NCBI RefSeq assembly: GCF_004010155.1
Contig: NZ_RRYH01000023.1
Coordinates: 60,382 to 124,381, forward strand
Direction of reading: 5' to 3'
DNA length: 64,000 nucleotides
Source: Solirhodobacter olei
GTDB taxonomy: Bacteria; Pseudomonadota; Alphaproteobacteria; Rhodobacterales; Rhodobacteraceae
The position numbers and the translations under genes are program-made. Below, one piece after another: positions 1 through 8,603 of the stretch. Within the stretch, counting starts at the first letter, position 1. Each line of letters begins with the position of its first letter. Below the pieces are notes generated by a model that saw nothing but the letters and a program-made list of their open reading frames with translations, ran no database searches and had not been told where the DNA came from.

Positions 1-1
1 C

Positions 2-835
2 CAGATCACCCCGCTTGACCGAGCGGGACTGCAGGCCCTGATCCCCTCGCCGGCCTATGTCGGCGGCGATATCGACCGTGGCGCGGGTCATGTGCATCCC
101 CTGAACCTCGCGCTTGGCTACGCGCGGCTGGCCGAGGCCGCGGGCGCGACGATCTTCGAGCGGTCCGAGGTCAACGCCCTTGCCCATGGCAGCGCGACAA
201 CGCCCAGCCGGGTGACGACGACGAAGGGCACGGTGCTGGCCGATCACGTGATCCTGGCCGCCAACGGATATCTCGACCGGCTGGAGCCGCGCATCGCCGC
301 GCGGGTCATGCCGATCAACAACTACATCGTGGCGACCGAGCCATTGGGCGCGCGCTCGGCCGAGGTCCTGACCGAGATGATCGCGGCCCATGACACCAAG
401 TTCGTGGTGAACTACTGGCGGCTTTCGGAGGACCAGCGGCTGATCTTCGGTGGCGGCGAGACGGTGACCTACCGCTTCCCGCGCGACATCGCCGCCAAGG
501 TGCGCAAGCCGATGCTGCAGGTCTATCCGCACCTTGCGGATGTGAAAATCACCCATGCCTGGGGCGGCACGCTGGCAATCACGCTGAACCGGATGCCCTG
601 CTTCCGCCGCCCGGCGGCGAATGCGCTCTCGGCCTCCGGCTTCTCGGGGCATGGCGTGGCGATGGCGACGCTGGCGGGCAAGCTCATGGCAGAGGCGGTG
701 ACGGCCACCTCGGACGGGTTCGATGTGATGGCCGCGCTGCCGATGCCGGCCTTCCCCGGCGGCACGCTGCTGCGTGGGCCGATGCTCGTTGCCGGGATGT
801 CCTGGTACACGCTGCGCGACAAGCTGGGCCTGTAG
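2..835 (+). CDS. FAD-dependent oxidoreductase, PuuB-like (5' end outside window)
   Basis: The C-terminal 277 codons of a DAO-fold flavoprotein. The reading frame is open from base 2, so the GTG at 92 is internal and the true start lies left of the window. Visible parts are the substrate-domain stretch around HPLNLALGYARLAE and the FAD-closing motif GFSGHGVAMATLAGKLMAE near the end. These resemble gamma-glutamylputrescine oxidases and related amine or amino-acid oxidases, which oxidise a C-N bond with FAD. The next gene on the same strand is a PLP-dependent aminotransferase, but 142 bases and a strong inverted repeat separate them, so co-transcription is uncertain. The substrate cannot be assigned without the N-terminus. 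Confidence 0.8.
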   Translation, partial: QITPLDRAGLQALIPSPAYVGGDIDRGAGHVHPLNLALGYARLAEAAGATIFERSEVNALAHGSATTPSRVTTTKGTVLADHVILAANGYLDRLEPRIAARVMPINNYIVATEPLGARSAEVLTEMIAAHDTKFVVNYWRLSEDQRLIFGGGETVTYRFPRDIAAKVRKPMLQVYPHLADVKITHAWGGTLAITLNRMPCFRRPAANALSASGFSGHGVAMATLAGKLMAEAVTATSDGFDVMAALPMPAFPGGTLLRGPMLVAGMSWYTLRDKLGL

Positions 836-944
836 AGGCATCAGGGCGACACCCGCCGGAGCCGCGCATGACGCGCCGTAAACGGCCATCCCCCGCCCAT
901 CACGGGCATTTGCAATGGCCAAGCGGCCCTCGATCACTTACACA

Positions 945-969
945 TTTCCTGAAAGGCGATTTCAGGAAA
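945..969. promoter_or_regulatory. Perfect 10-bp inverted repeat over the ribosome-binding region
   Basis: TTTCCTGAAA (945-954) and TTTCAGGAAA (960-969) are exact reverse complements with a 5-base gap. Each arm is itself close to a TTTC-NN-GAAA palindrome. The right arm holds the AGGAAAG Shine-Dalgarno of the aminotransferase starting at 978. It could be a tandem repressor operator, or an RNA hairpin that hides the ribosome site. The bases show the symmetry; the role is inferred. Confidence 0.6.
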
Positions 970-977
970 GGTGAAGA

Positions 978-2183
978 ATGGCCCTCGCTCCGAACGTCTA
1001 CGACGCAGAGCCCATCCCAGACGCCGCCCGCGCCGAGATCGAGCGCCTGCTCTCCTCGGGCGATCTCTTCCGCTACACATCCGAGAGCTCTCCGGTTCAG
1101 CTGCTGGAGGCCGAGTTCGCCGAGCTGATGGGCGCGCGCTATGCGCTGGCCGTCTCCTCCTGCTCGGGAGCGCTGTTCCTGGCGCTTAAGGCGCTCGATC
1201 TGCCGCGGGACGCGCGGGTGCTGATCCCGGCCTTCACCTTCGCCGCCGTGCCTTCCGCCGTGGTCCATGCCGACTGCGTTCCGGTGCTGTGCGAGGTGGG
1301 CGAGAACTTCCGCATCGACCTCGACGATTTCGCGCGGAAGATCGACGACGACATTGCCTGTGTCCTGATCTCGCACATGCGCGGCCATACCTCGGACATG
1401 GACGCGATCATGGCCGCCTGCGCCGAACGTGACATCCCTGTGCTGGAGGATGCGGCCCATTCGCTGGGCACCGAATGGCACGGGAAGAAGATCGGCACGC
1501 TCGGCAAGATCGGCTGTTTCTCCTTCCAGTCCTACAAGCTCGTGAATGCAGGCGAGGGCGGGATTCTGATCACCGACGACCCCGAACTTGCCGCCCGCGC
1601 CACCATCATGTCCGGCGCCTACGAGCATAACTGGAAGAAGCACCGCGGCGAGGCCGGGCTGCAGAACAGCTTTGCGCATTGGCAGAACCGGCTGCCGCTT
1701 TACAACATGCGGCTGCAGAACCTCTCGGCCACGGTGATCCGGCCGCAGCTGCCGCTGGTCGCCGACCGGGTCGAGAAGGGCCGCACCAACCACGATTACG
1801 TCGCCGATCGGCTGAACACCTGCGAGTGGCTTCACGTCCCGCCGCCGCTGCCGCCGGAAGAGCGCGCGCCGGATTCGATCCAGTTCAACCTCGTGGGGTT
1901 CGAGAGTGATGCCGAGGCCCGCGCCTTCCAGGATGCGGCCAAGGCGCGCGGCGTCTCGGTCCAGGTCTTCGGGCTTAGCCAAGACAACGCCCGCGCCTTC
2001 TGGAACTGGCAGTTCCTCGGCGAGGTGCCCGAGCTGCCGCAGACACGCGCCATGCTGATGCGCGCCTGCGACGTGCGCCTGCCTGTGCGGCTGAGCCGGG
2101 AAGAACTCGATTTCATCGCCGAGGCCCTGATCGCCGCCGCCGAGGCCGTGAAGGCTGCCGCCCCCCGCGCCTACGGCACCTGA
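978..2183 (+). CDS. DegT/DnrJ/EryC1/StrS-family PLP-dependent aminotransferase
   Basis: 401 residues, the usual length of this fold-type I family. The PLP lysine is probably K187 in FSFQSYKLVNAGEGG. The cofactor-ring aspartate is in LEDAAH (about residue 158), and the glycine/serine-rich phosphate-binding turn is near SSCSGAL (about 60-66). Family members transaminate keto-sugars or act as sugar dehydratases. No sugar-nucleotide genes lie nearby, so a role with the upstream amine oxidase is as likely as a role in polysaccharide synthesis. The ATG is preceded by AGGAAAGG, which overlaps the inverted repeat at 945-969. Family call firm; substrate unknown. Confidence 0.85.
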   Translation: MALAPNVYDAEPIPDAARAEIERLLSSGDLFRYTSESSPVQLLEAEFAELMGARYALAVSSCSGALFLALKALDLPRDARVLIPAFTFAAVPSAVVHADCVPVLCEVGENFRIDLDDFARKIDDDIACVLISHMRGHTSDMDAIMAACAERDIPVLEDAAHSLGTEWHGKKIGTLGKIGCFSFQSYKLVNAGEGGILITDDPELAARATIMSGAYEHNWKKHRGEAGLQNSFAHWQNRLPLYNMRLQNLSATVIRPQLPLVADRVEKGRTNHDYVADRLNTCEWLHVPPPLPPEERAPDSIQFNLVGFESDAEARAFQDAAKARGVSVQVFGLSQDNARAFWNWQFLGEVPELPQTRAMLMRACDVRLPVRLSREELDFIAEALIAAAEAVKAAAPRAYGT

Positions 2184-2343
2184 GACGGAGACCGCGGTCC
2201 CCCCGCCGCCCGCCGCCGCCCGCCACCCGGCGCAGGCTGCGGAGGGCCGGGCGCGCTTTCCCCACGCGCCCTCGCGCCATCCGCCTGACCGGGCGCTGAG
2301 CCCTCTTGCGCAACTGCCCGGCTCCGGCTATCAGAACCTCGCT

Positions 2344-2417
2344 GCGGGTGTAGCTCAATGGCAGAGCAGAAGCTTCCCAAGCTTACGACGAGGGTTCGAT
2401 TCCCTTCACCCGCTCCA
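2344..2417 (+). tRNA. tRNA-Gly (anticodon CCC)
   Basis: The acceptor stem GCGGGTG (2344-2350) pairs with CACCCGC (2407-2413), followed by T and an encoded CCA. The D arm is GCTC/GAGC, and the T arm contains GGTTCGATTCC. The anticodon loop is TTCCCAA with CCC at 2376-2378, so it reads GGG codons. A plausible promoter lies just upstream: TTGCGC (2306) and TATCAG (2329) with a 17-bp spacer. Confidence 0.95.
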
Positions 2418-2590
2418 GCCCACCAGCCATGACGAAAAAGCGGCCCGCATCAGCGCGCCGCTTAAACTGATATTGGCCCAAACTCAGACCGGCGGGGCAG
2501 CAGGGACGGCGCCCCTGCCCTCTCTCCCATGAATTCAAGCGAGAGCGGAAACACGGGCGGGCCGTTGGGCGCCCGCCGGCCCGGCCTGGT

Positions 2591-3292
2591 TCAGAAGCGG
2601 TAGGTGATCCCGACCGTGAGGGTCGAGCCATTCGGCTCGCTGTACTTCTCCGGACCGCCCCCGAAGTTGAAGGTCCTGCTGGGAAGGTGAGTATACATGT
2701 AGCGCAGGTCGAGCGAGACGTGCCGCGTCAGCGCGTGCTCCACGCCCACACCGGCCGCGAGCCCGACATAGGTGTGGTCGTAATTCTTGGCGAAGCTGCT
2801 TCCCGGACCTGTCGTGACCCGCAGCCCGGTATAATCCAGCCCGGCAAAGGCATAGGGAAGCCAGGTGTCATACGCGTAGCCGACCCGCGCGCCCAGTACC
2901 GCCGTAAAGCGTTGCTTGATCTGGTCGCTGACCGTACCGATACCCGGGATCGTCTCGACCAGCGGCGACTTGGGCCGGGCGAGAGGCACCCAGGCGAACA
3001 CGCCGGTCACGACGTGGTTCGGCTGCTCCCAGTCATATCCGGCCTGAAGTCCGAAGAGGTTGCCGCTGAGCTTGGGATCCTGGTAACAGATGCCGACGCA
3101 GCCATCGACCTTGATGTGGCCCGAGGTGCGCCCCCCGAAGACCCCGACGTAACTCCCACCCCAGGTCATTTGCGGCGCCGTGTCCGCCATCGAAACGACG
3201 GGCGCCGGGCTTGAGGCATCATTCGCAACCGCGGCGGTGGAGAAAACCACGCCGGAGGCGAGAAGCGCGAGGACGCTGGCAAGAGGTTTCAC
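2591..3292 (-). CDS. Outer-membrane beta-barrel protein, Omp25/Omp31-like
   Basis: 233 residues. A cleavable Sec signal peptide (about residues 1-23, MKPLASVLALLASG, ending near AVAND) is followed by alternating hydrophobic/polar strands typical of an 8-stranded barrel. It ends in YRF, the aromatic C-terminal residue recognised by the BAM machinery. A pair of cysteines (DGCVGICYQD) sits in an early loop. The family includes alphaproteobacterial Omp25/31 and OmpW/OmpA-like small porins that stabilise the envelope. AAGGAAAAG precedes the start. It is divergent from the AraC regulator across 352 bases, so that regulator could control it, but no operator was identified. Confidence 0.8.
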   Translation of the reverse strand: MKPLASVLALLASGVVFSTAAVANDASSPAPVVSMADTAPQMTWGGSYVGVFGGRTSGHIKVDGCVGICYQDPKLSGNLFGLQAGYDWEQPNHVVTGVFAWVPLARPKSPLVETIPGIGTVSDQIKQRFTAVLGARVGYAYDTWLPYAFAGLDYTGLRVTTGPGSSFAKNYDHTYVGLAAGVGVEHALTRHVSLDLRYMYTHLPSRTFNFGGGPEKYSEPNGSTLTVGITYRF

Positions 3293-3644
3293 TGTCTTTT
3301 CCTTGTCTTACGAACACCACTATTCATGTTTCCCCGATGCCTAGCAGGAACGTGCGATGCAGGGTGTCTCAAGTTGATGCAGAACATCTCAATTCGATCG
3401 GAAGCGTCGGGGGACAGGAAGGACAGGGCGTCCGCCCCGGGCAGCGCGCACCGACGACGCCTGTTCGGGATCGACCCTGGGTTCAATCGACGCCCGCAAT
3501 GCACCCATCCAGCAAGGGCCCCCGGGGCGCGAAATTCTTGACCCGGCGCGCATAAGCGCCAGTTTCAAAGGTGCTATTTGCTTAACGTGACCGGGGCCCA
3601 CTGGGCATGCCACACAGGAGAGATCTGGCAGGGGAGGCTGACCT
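3293..3644. other. Intergenic region between divergent omp and araC-type genes
   Basis: 352 bases without a convincing gene; the short reading frames here lack a ribosome site and look like chance. It must hold the promoters of both divergent genes. The AraC-side leader ends in GGGGAGG (3634-3640 region) before a TTG start. No clear repeat, operator or RNA gene was recognised. Confidence 0.5.
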
Positions 3645-4598
3645 TTGGACGACCGTGGCGACCCGCATCCGGGCTTCACATTGGAGACGACCCGGGATGT
3701 GCGCCAGCAGGACCAGGTGGATTATTGGCGCAGCCTACATCCATCACTCCGCCTCGACGTTCCGAAAGGGCGTGATTATCGGGCCTTCGACGGCGAGCGC
3801 CTGCTCTTCGGCAGCCGCGGCGGGAGTGCCGTCTGCTACGCGCAGGCCGACGACATGATCGGCCATTTCCAGGGAAGCCATCCGGACTTCCTGCTATTGA
3901 GTCTCGTCATGGCCGGCGCCACCGAGTTCCGCCCCAGCCACGGGACAGAGGTGGTCGCAGAGCCGGGCGCGGGCTTTCTCGTCCTGGACAGCGGGTCATC
4001 CATCCGGTCGCGATCCCACGATTGCGCGCATGCCTATCTCACGCTGCCCAAGCATCTGATCGACGCCGATCCGGCAACGCTCACCGGAGAGCAGGGCATT
4101 TCCCTTTTGCCGGAAACGGGTTTGCTGCGGTTTCTGCGGCTCCAGCTTCAGGAAATACCCGTGAGCGGCAGGGACCTGGGCGCGCGTTCCGCCGAGGTCG
4201 CGGTGGAAAACACGGTAGAACTGGCCGTCGCCGCCCTCAACGAACGAAGCGCACGCCGCCGGGCCGCACCGAAGGACAGGGACCTGTTCGAGGCGGCGAG
4301 AGCGCTGATCGAAATCCGCGCCGCGGAGGCCGGCCTGACCGCCTCGGCGATCGCGGAAGCGCTGGGATGCTCACGGGCACAGCTTTACCGCGTGTTTTCG
4401 GACAGGGACCTCGGGATCGGGCAGATGATCCGCACGACAAGGCTCGCGCGCGCGAAGGCCCTGCTAGAGACCCACGATACACTTCCGATCAAGGTCATTG
4501 CGACGATGAGCGGATACGAAAACGCCGCGTCCTTCTCGCGCGCGTTCCTGCGCCGCGAAGGCGTCTCGCCGGACCGGTACAGGGCTTCTCTCCACTAA
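3645..4598 (+). CDS. AraC-family transcriptional regulator
   Basis: 317 residues. The last ~100 form the two helix-turn-helix AraC/XylS DNA-binding domain, with ASAIAEALGCSRAQLYRVF as the first helix pair and IKVIATMSGYENAASFSRA as the second. The N-terminal ~190 residues resemble the AraC-binding-like (cupin-type) sensing domain. The start is taken as TTG because GGGGAGG lies about 8 bases upstream and no ATG in frame fits better. It is divergent from the barrel protein and convergent with pgi, 34 bases from its end. The inducer is unknown. Confidence 0.85.
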   Translation: MDDRGDPHPGFTLETTRDVRQQDQVDYWRSLHPSLRLDVPKGRDYRAFDGERLLFGSRGGSAVCYAQADDMIGHFQGSHPDFLLLSLVMAGATEFRPSHGTEVVAEPGAGFLVLDSGSSIRSRSHDCAHAYLTLPKHLIDADPATLTGEQGISLLPETGLLRFLRLQLQEIPVSGRDLGARSAEVAVENTVELAVAALNERSARRRAAPKDRDLFEAARALIEIRAAEAGLTASAIAEALGCSRAQLYRVFSDRDLGIGQMIRTTRLARAKALLETHDTLPIKVIATMSGYENAASFSRAFLRREGVSPDRYRASLH

Positions 4599-4632
4599 GC
4601 CTGTGACCTGCCCCGGAACGCCACCCTGCGCT

Positions 4633-6228
4633 TCAGCCCTTCAGCGCCGCCACCAGCATGGCGGTCGAGCCGTCCTTGCCCTCGGTGCCTTCCTTGCCCT
4701 CGAGAATCGGAACCAGCTTCAGCGCAAGCTCCTTGCCCAGCTCGACGCCCCATTGGTCGAAGCTGTTGATGCCGAGGATCACGCCCTCCACGAACACCCG
4801 GTGCTCGTAAAGCGCCACGATCTGGCCCAGCACGAAGGGGGTCAGCTTGTCGTAGACCAGCGTGGTCGAGGGCCGGTTTCCCGGGAAGACGCGGTGCCGC
4901 GCCTGACGTTCCAGCTCCGCCCCTTCAAGGCCCTTTTTACGCATGATCTCCGTGGCTTCCGCGAGGGTCCTGCCACGCAGCAGCGCCTCGGACTGGGCCA
5001 GGCAATTGGCGACCAGCAGAAGGTGCTGATGGGCCAGGTCCGGCTCGTGCCCCTCGCGGCCAACCATGAACTCGCAGGGGATCACCCGCGTGCCCTGGTG
5101 GATGAGCTGGTAGAAGGCGTGCTGGCCGTTGGTCCCCGGTTCGCCCCAGACGACCGGACCGGAATGCCGCGGCAGATCGCGCCCGTCCATCGAGACGCGC
5201 TTGCCGTTACTCTCCATCTCCAGCTGCTGGAAATAGGCCGGCAACCGGCTGAGGCGCTGCTCGTAGGGCAGTACGGCGCGCGTCGCGTAGTCGCAGACCT
5301 GATTGTGCCAGATCCCGACCAGCGCCAGGAGCACCGGCAGGTTCTCCGCCAGGGGCGCCGTGCGGAAATGCGCGTCCATCGCCGCCCCGCCGGCGAGGAA
5401 ATCGTCGAAGGCCTCCGGCCCGACGGCAAGCATCAGCGACAGCCCGATCGGTCCCCACATCGAGTAGCGCCCGCCGACCCAGTCCTCGAAGCCGAAGACG
5501 CGGGCCGGGTCGATGCCGAAGGCGCCGGTCTTGTCGAGCGCGGTGGAGACGGCGGCGAATTGCGCCGCGGGGTCGGCGACCGCCTTGCCCATCCAACGCT
5601 TCGCCGTCCCGGCATTGGTCATGGTCTCGACCGTGGTGAAGGTCTTCGACGCCACGATCACCAGCGTCGTCGCCGGATCGCATTGCGCCAGAAGATCGTG
5701 CACATGCGCGCCATCGACGTTCGAGACGAAATGGCAGCGCGGCCCGTCGGCATAGGGCGCGAGCGCGAGGTACCCCATCGCCGGGCCGAGGTCCGACCCG
5801 CCGATGCCGATATTCACCACATCCCTGATCGGCCCGCCCTGCCCCTTGAAGGCGCCGATGCGGACCGCGCGGGCGAACTCGGCCATGCGGGCATGAACCG
5901 AGCGCACCTCCGGCATCACGTCTGCGCCGTCCACCGTCACCGAGCCCTTGAGGTTCCGAAGCGCGGTGTGCAGCACCGCGCGGCCCTCGGTCTCGTTGAT
6001 CTTGGCGCCGGTGAACATCGCCTCGCGCTTGCCCGCCACATCGGCCCGCTCGGCAAGCTCGATCAGAAGGCCGCGCGCCTCGGCGTCGATGTTGGTCTTC
6101 GAATAGTCGAAGAGCAGCCCGTCGGCCCGGGCCGAGAAGTCCTCTGCCCGCTTGCCGTCGAACAGGTCAAGAATACGCCGGTCGCCCACGCGGCCATGAT
6201 GCGCCTCGAGCCGCTGCCAGATTTCCAT
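4633..6228 (-). CDS. pgi: Glucose-6-phosphate isomerase
   Basis: 531 residues, close to the full length of bacterial long-form Pgi. It interconverts glucose-6-phosphate and fructose-6-phosphate in the cytoplasm. Diagnostic stretches are [13 protein letters not shown] (phosphate binding), [14 protein letters not shown] and the catalytic region [18 protein letters not shown]. It is the last gene of zwf-pgl-pgi, with only 9 bases after pgl. In Rhodobacteraceae hexoses are mainly degraded by the Entner-Doudoroff route, so Pgi here probably recycles fructose-6-phosphate into zwf. edd and eda are not in the window. Confidence 0.97.
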   Translation of the reverse strand: MEIWQRLEAHHGRVGDRRILDLFDGKRAEDFSARADGLLFDYSKTNIDAEARGLLIELAERADVAGKREAMFTGAKINETEGRAVLHTALRNLKGSVTVDGADVMPEVRSVHARMAEFARAVRIGAFKGQGGPIRDVVNIGIGGSDLGPAMGYLALAPYADGPRCHFVSNVDGAHVHDLLAQCDPATTLVIVASKTFTTVETMTNAGTAKRWMGKAVADPAAQFAAVSTALDKTGAFGIDPARVFGFEDWVGGRYSMWGPIGLSLMLAVGPEAFDDFLAGGAAMDAHFRTAPLAENLPVLLALVGIWHNQVCDYATRAVLPYEQRLSRLPAYFQQLEMESNGKRVSMDGRDLPRHSGPVVWGEPGTNGQHAFYQLIHQGTRVIPCEFMVGREGHEPDLAHQHLLLVANCLAQSEALLRGRTLAEATEIMRKKGLEGAELERQARHRVFPGNRPSTTLVYDKLTPFVLGQIVALYEHRVFVEGVILGINSFDQWGVELGKELALKLVPILEGKEGTEGKDGSTAMLVAALKG

Positions 6229-6237
6229 TGCCCGCTC

Positions 6238-6909
6238 CTATTCCGCCCAATGCACGGTGGCTTCGCCGAGGAAGGCGCGGATCGGCGCCTGCATCGAGTC
6301 GAGCCCCTGCGCCTTTTCCAGCGCCGCACGCTTCTCCGCGCCCACGATCACCAGATGGGTCGCGAGCGCACCGGCCAACACCGGCGCCGTCAGCGTCAGC
6401 CGCGGCTCCTCCGCGCCCTCCGCCCGCATCGGCATCAGCATCGGCGCGTTGGCCTCCATCGCCTCGGCCAGCCGGTCGGCACCCGGAAAGAGCGAGGCGG
6501 TGTGCATGTCGCCCCCCATCCCAAGGATCAGCACCGAGATCGGCAGCCAGGGTTCAAGCCCCGTCTGCAACGCCTCGATCGCCTGCTCCGGCGTCGGCGT
6601 GTCGATATGCATCGGAACCAGCGCGGCCTCCTCGGCCTTGTTCACCAGCAGCCGATCGCGGATCAGCCGCGTGTTGGACCGCGGCGAGCTTTCCGGCACC
6701 CAGCGCTCATCGCTCAGGAATATCCCGACGCGGCTCCAGTCGAGATCGACATCGGACAGCACGTCGAACACCGGCCCCGGCGTGGTCCCGCCCGGCACGC
6801 AGAGCGAGGCGCGCTGGTTGCGGCGCAGGAAATCGCCGAGTTGGCCGGCCACCTTGTTGGCGACTGCGAGGTACATCAGGTCCCGGTCGGGATATTCGAT
6901 CAGGTTCAT
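6238..6909 (-). CDS. pgl: 6-phosphogluconolactonase
   Basis: 223 residues. It hydrolyses 6-phosphogluconolactone, the product of Zwf, to 6-phosphogluconate. The glucosamine-6-phosphate isomerase/lactonase fold is recognised by SVCVPGGTTPGPVFD-like, FLSDERWVP and VLILGMGGDMHTASLFPG stretches. The start MNLIEYPDRD at 6909 is preferred over a longer frame because its ATG overlaps the zwf stop as ATGA, the arrangement seen repeatedly in this genome. Translationally coupled to zwf and followed by pgi. Confidence 0.95.
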   Translation of the reverse strand: MNLIEYPDRDLMYLAVANKVAGQLGDFLRRNQRASLCVPGGTTPGPVFDVLSDVDLDWSRVGIFLSDERWVPESSPRSNTRLIRDRLLVNKAEEAALVPMHIDTPTPEQAIEALQTGLEPWLPISVLILGMGGDMHTASLFPGADRLAEAMEANAPMLMPMRAEGAEEPRLTLTAPVLAGALATHLVIVGAEKRAALEKAQGLDSMQAPIRAFLGEATVHWAE

Positions 6910-8375
6910 CCGCGTATCTCCCGCCAACGCCTCCCGTCGCGGTGCAGAAGCATAAGCGCATCCTCCGGCCCGGACGAGCCCGGATCATAGCCCTTCGGCC
7001 GATCCCCGCGCGACTCCCAGCCCTCGATGATCGGGTCGGTCCAGGCCCAGGCCGCCTCGACCTCGTCGCCGCGCATGAAGAGCGTCTGGTTGCCGCGGAT
7101 CACGTCCATGATCAGCCGCTCGTAGGCGTCGGGAATGTCCATCCCGTCCTCGCCAAGCGCGTCGGCAAAGGACATGTCCAGCGGCACGTCGGTCAGCCGC
7201 ATGCCGCCCGGCCCCGGTTCCTTGATCATGACGGAGAGGTTCATCCCCTCGTTCGGCTGCAGCCGGATGGCGAGGATATTGGCGCGCCAGCTCTCCTCCT
7301 CGCCGAAGATGGAATGCGGCGCCTCCTTGAAGACGATCGCGATCTCTGAGGTGCGGGCGCGGAGCTTCTTGCCGGTGCGCAGGTAGAAGGGCGTGCCCTG
7401 CCAGCGCCAGTTCGCCACCCGCGCCTTCAGCGCGATATAGCTTTCCGTGCGGCTTTGCGGGTTGTCGACATCCTCGGCATAGGAGGGTTCGGCCGCACCG
7501 CCATTGGCCGGCTTGGCACGGTACTGGCCGCGCACGATGTCTTCGGCCGGCACGGGCTCCAGGGCGCGGATCACCTTCAGCTTCTCGTCGCGCACGGCGT
7601 TCGGCTCGAAGTGATAGGGCGGCTCCATCGCGATCAGGCAGAGAAGCTGCATCAGGTGGTTCTGGATCATGTCCCGCATCGCGCCGGACTTGTCGTAATA
7701 GGCACCGCGGCCGCCCACGCCCACCGTCTCGGCCACGGTGATCTGAACGTGGTCGACGTATTGCGCGTTCCACAGCGGCTCGAACAGGACATTGGCGAAG
7801 CGCACGGCCATCAGGTTCTGGACGGTTTCCTTGCCCAGGTAATGGTCGATCCTGTAGATCTGCTCCTCGTTGAAATGCTCGGCCAGGACCGCGTTCAGCG
7901 CGCGGGCGGAGGCGAGATCACGGCCGAAGGGCTTTTCCACCACGATCCGGCTTTCGCCATCGGCGATGCCATGCGAATGCAGCCGCTCTGCCAGGTCGCC
8001 GAAGAGCGACGGCGCCACGGAGAAGTAGAAGGCCCGCACCACGCCCTTGCGCATCAGGCCCTTCAGCGCCTTCCAGCCCCCCTCGCCCGTGGCGTCGATG
8101 GTGACGTAATGCAGCCGTTCGAGGAATTCCCCAATCGCCTTCTCGTCCTGCTTCGACTTGGAGACGAATTCCGCCAGCGACGCCCCGGCCAAGGCCCGGT
8201 AGCCGGCATCGTCCATCTCCGAACGGGCGGCGGCGATGATGCGTGCCTCGGGCGGCATCTGCCCGGCCAGGAACCGCCGGTAGAGGCCCGGAAGGATCTT
8301 CCGCTTTGCCAGGTCCCCGGTGCCACCAAAGATCACCAGGTCGAACGGATCGACCGGAATAACGCGCGCAACCAT
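6906..8375 (-). CDS. zwf: Glucose-6-phosphate 1-dehydrogenase
   Basis: 489 residues. It oxidises glucose-6-phosphate with NAD(P)+ to the lactone, the committed step into the Entner-Doudoroff and pentose phosphate routes. The N-terminal Rossmann motif is FGGTGDLAKRK, and the active-site motif is RIDHYLGKE with the catalytic histidine nearby. The start MVARVIPVDPFDL is the family's usual N-terminus; the frame extends further upstream but without conservation. It is first in zwf-pgl-pgi, with a LacI-type palindrome (8431-8442) about 56 bases upstream of the start. Confidence 0.97.
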   Translation of the reverse strand: MVARVIPVDPFDLVIFGGTGDLAKRKILPGLYRRFLAGQMPPEARIIAAARSEMDDAGYRALAGASLAEFVSKSKQDEKAIGEFLERLHYVTIDATGEGGWKALKGLMRKGVVRAFYFSVAPSLFGDLAERLHSHGIADGESRIVVEKPFGRDLASARALNAVLAEHFNEEQIYRIDHYLGKETVQNLMAVRFANVLFEPLWNAQYVDHVQITVAETVGVGGRGAYYDKSGAMRDMIQNHLMQLLCLIAMEPPYHFEPNAVRDEKLKVIRALEPVPAEDIVRGQYRAKPANGGAAEPSYAEDVDNPQSRTESYIALKARVANWRWQGTPFYLRTGKKLRARTSEIAIVFKEAPHSIFGEEESWRANILAIRLQPNEGMNLSVMIKEPGPGGMRLTDVPLDMSFADALGEDGMDIPDAYERLIMDVIRGNQTLFMRGDEVEAAWAWTDPIIEGWESRGDRPKGYDPGSSGPEDALMLLHRDGRRWREIRG

Positions 8376-8430
8376 GCTCTGCCCTTTCCTCGGCCCCGGC
8401 ACCGCGACGCCCAACCGTCCCGGCCCGTCT

Positions 8431-8442
8431 GTTAGCGCTAAC
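8431..8442. promoter_or_regulatory. LacI/GalR-type operator upstream of zwf
   Basis: GTTAGCGCTAAC is a perfect 12-bp palindrome with the central CG step typical of LacI-family operators. It lies in the 228-base gap before zwf and is the obvious control point for zwf-pgl-pgi. No LacI-family gene lies in the window, so the regulator acts in trans. Operator identity is inferred from symmetry and position. Confidence 0.6.
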
Positions 8443-8552
8443 GGCGCCCTTTTAGCCGCATTGCAGCAACGAGTCTAGCATCCGTGGCGGGTGGCCGAAA
8501 GGCGGGGGGGCCACTGCCCACACCCGACGGCGCCCCTTGGAAGATATACCAA

Positions 8553-8580
8553 GCAGGATGAAAAGCCCGTTTCATCCTGC
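8553..8580. terminator. Stem-loop downstream of the agmatinase-like gene
   Basis: GCAGGATGAAA (8553-8563) and TTTCATCCTGC (8570-8580) form an 11-bp perfect stem with a 6-base loop. It begins 24 bases after the agmatinase stop on the minus strand. There is no good U-run, so it is a possible terminator or 3'-end stabiliser rather than a textbook one. Confidence 0.45.
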
Positions 8581-8603
8581 CCGGAACTTCTCGCCTGAGG
8601 CGT

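Noticed and set aside
4603..6990. A 795-codon plus-strand open frame
   Set aside because: It runs antisense to pgi and pgl, whose protein motifs are unambiguous. The translation is an arginine/histidine-rich shadow caused by high GC.
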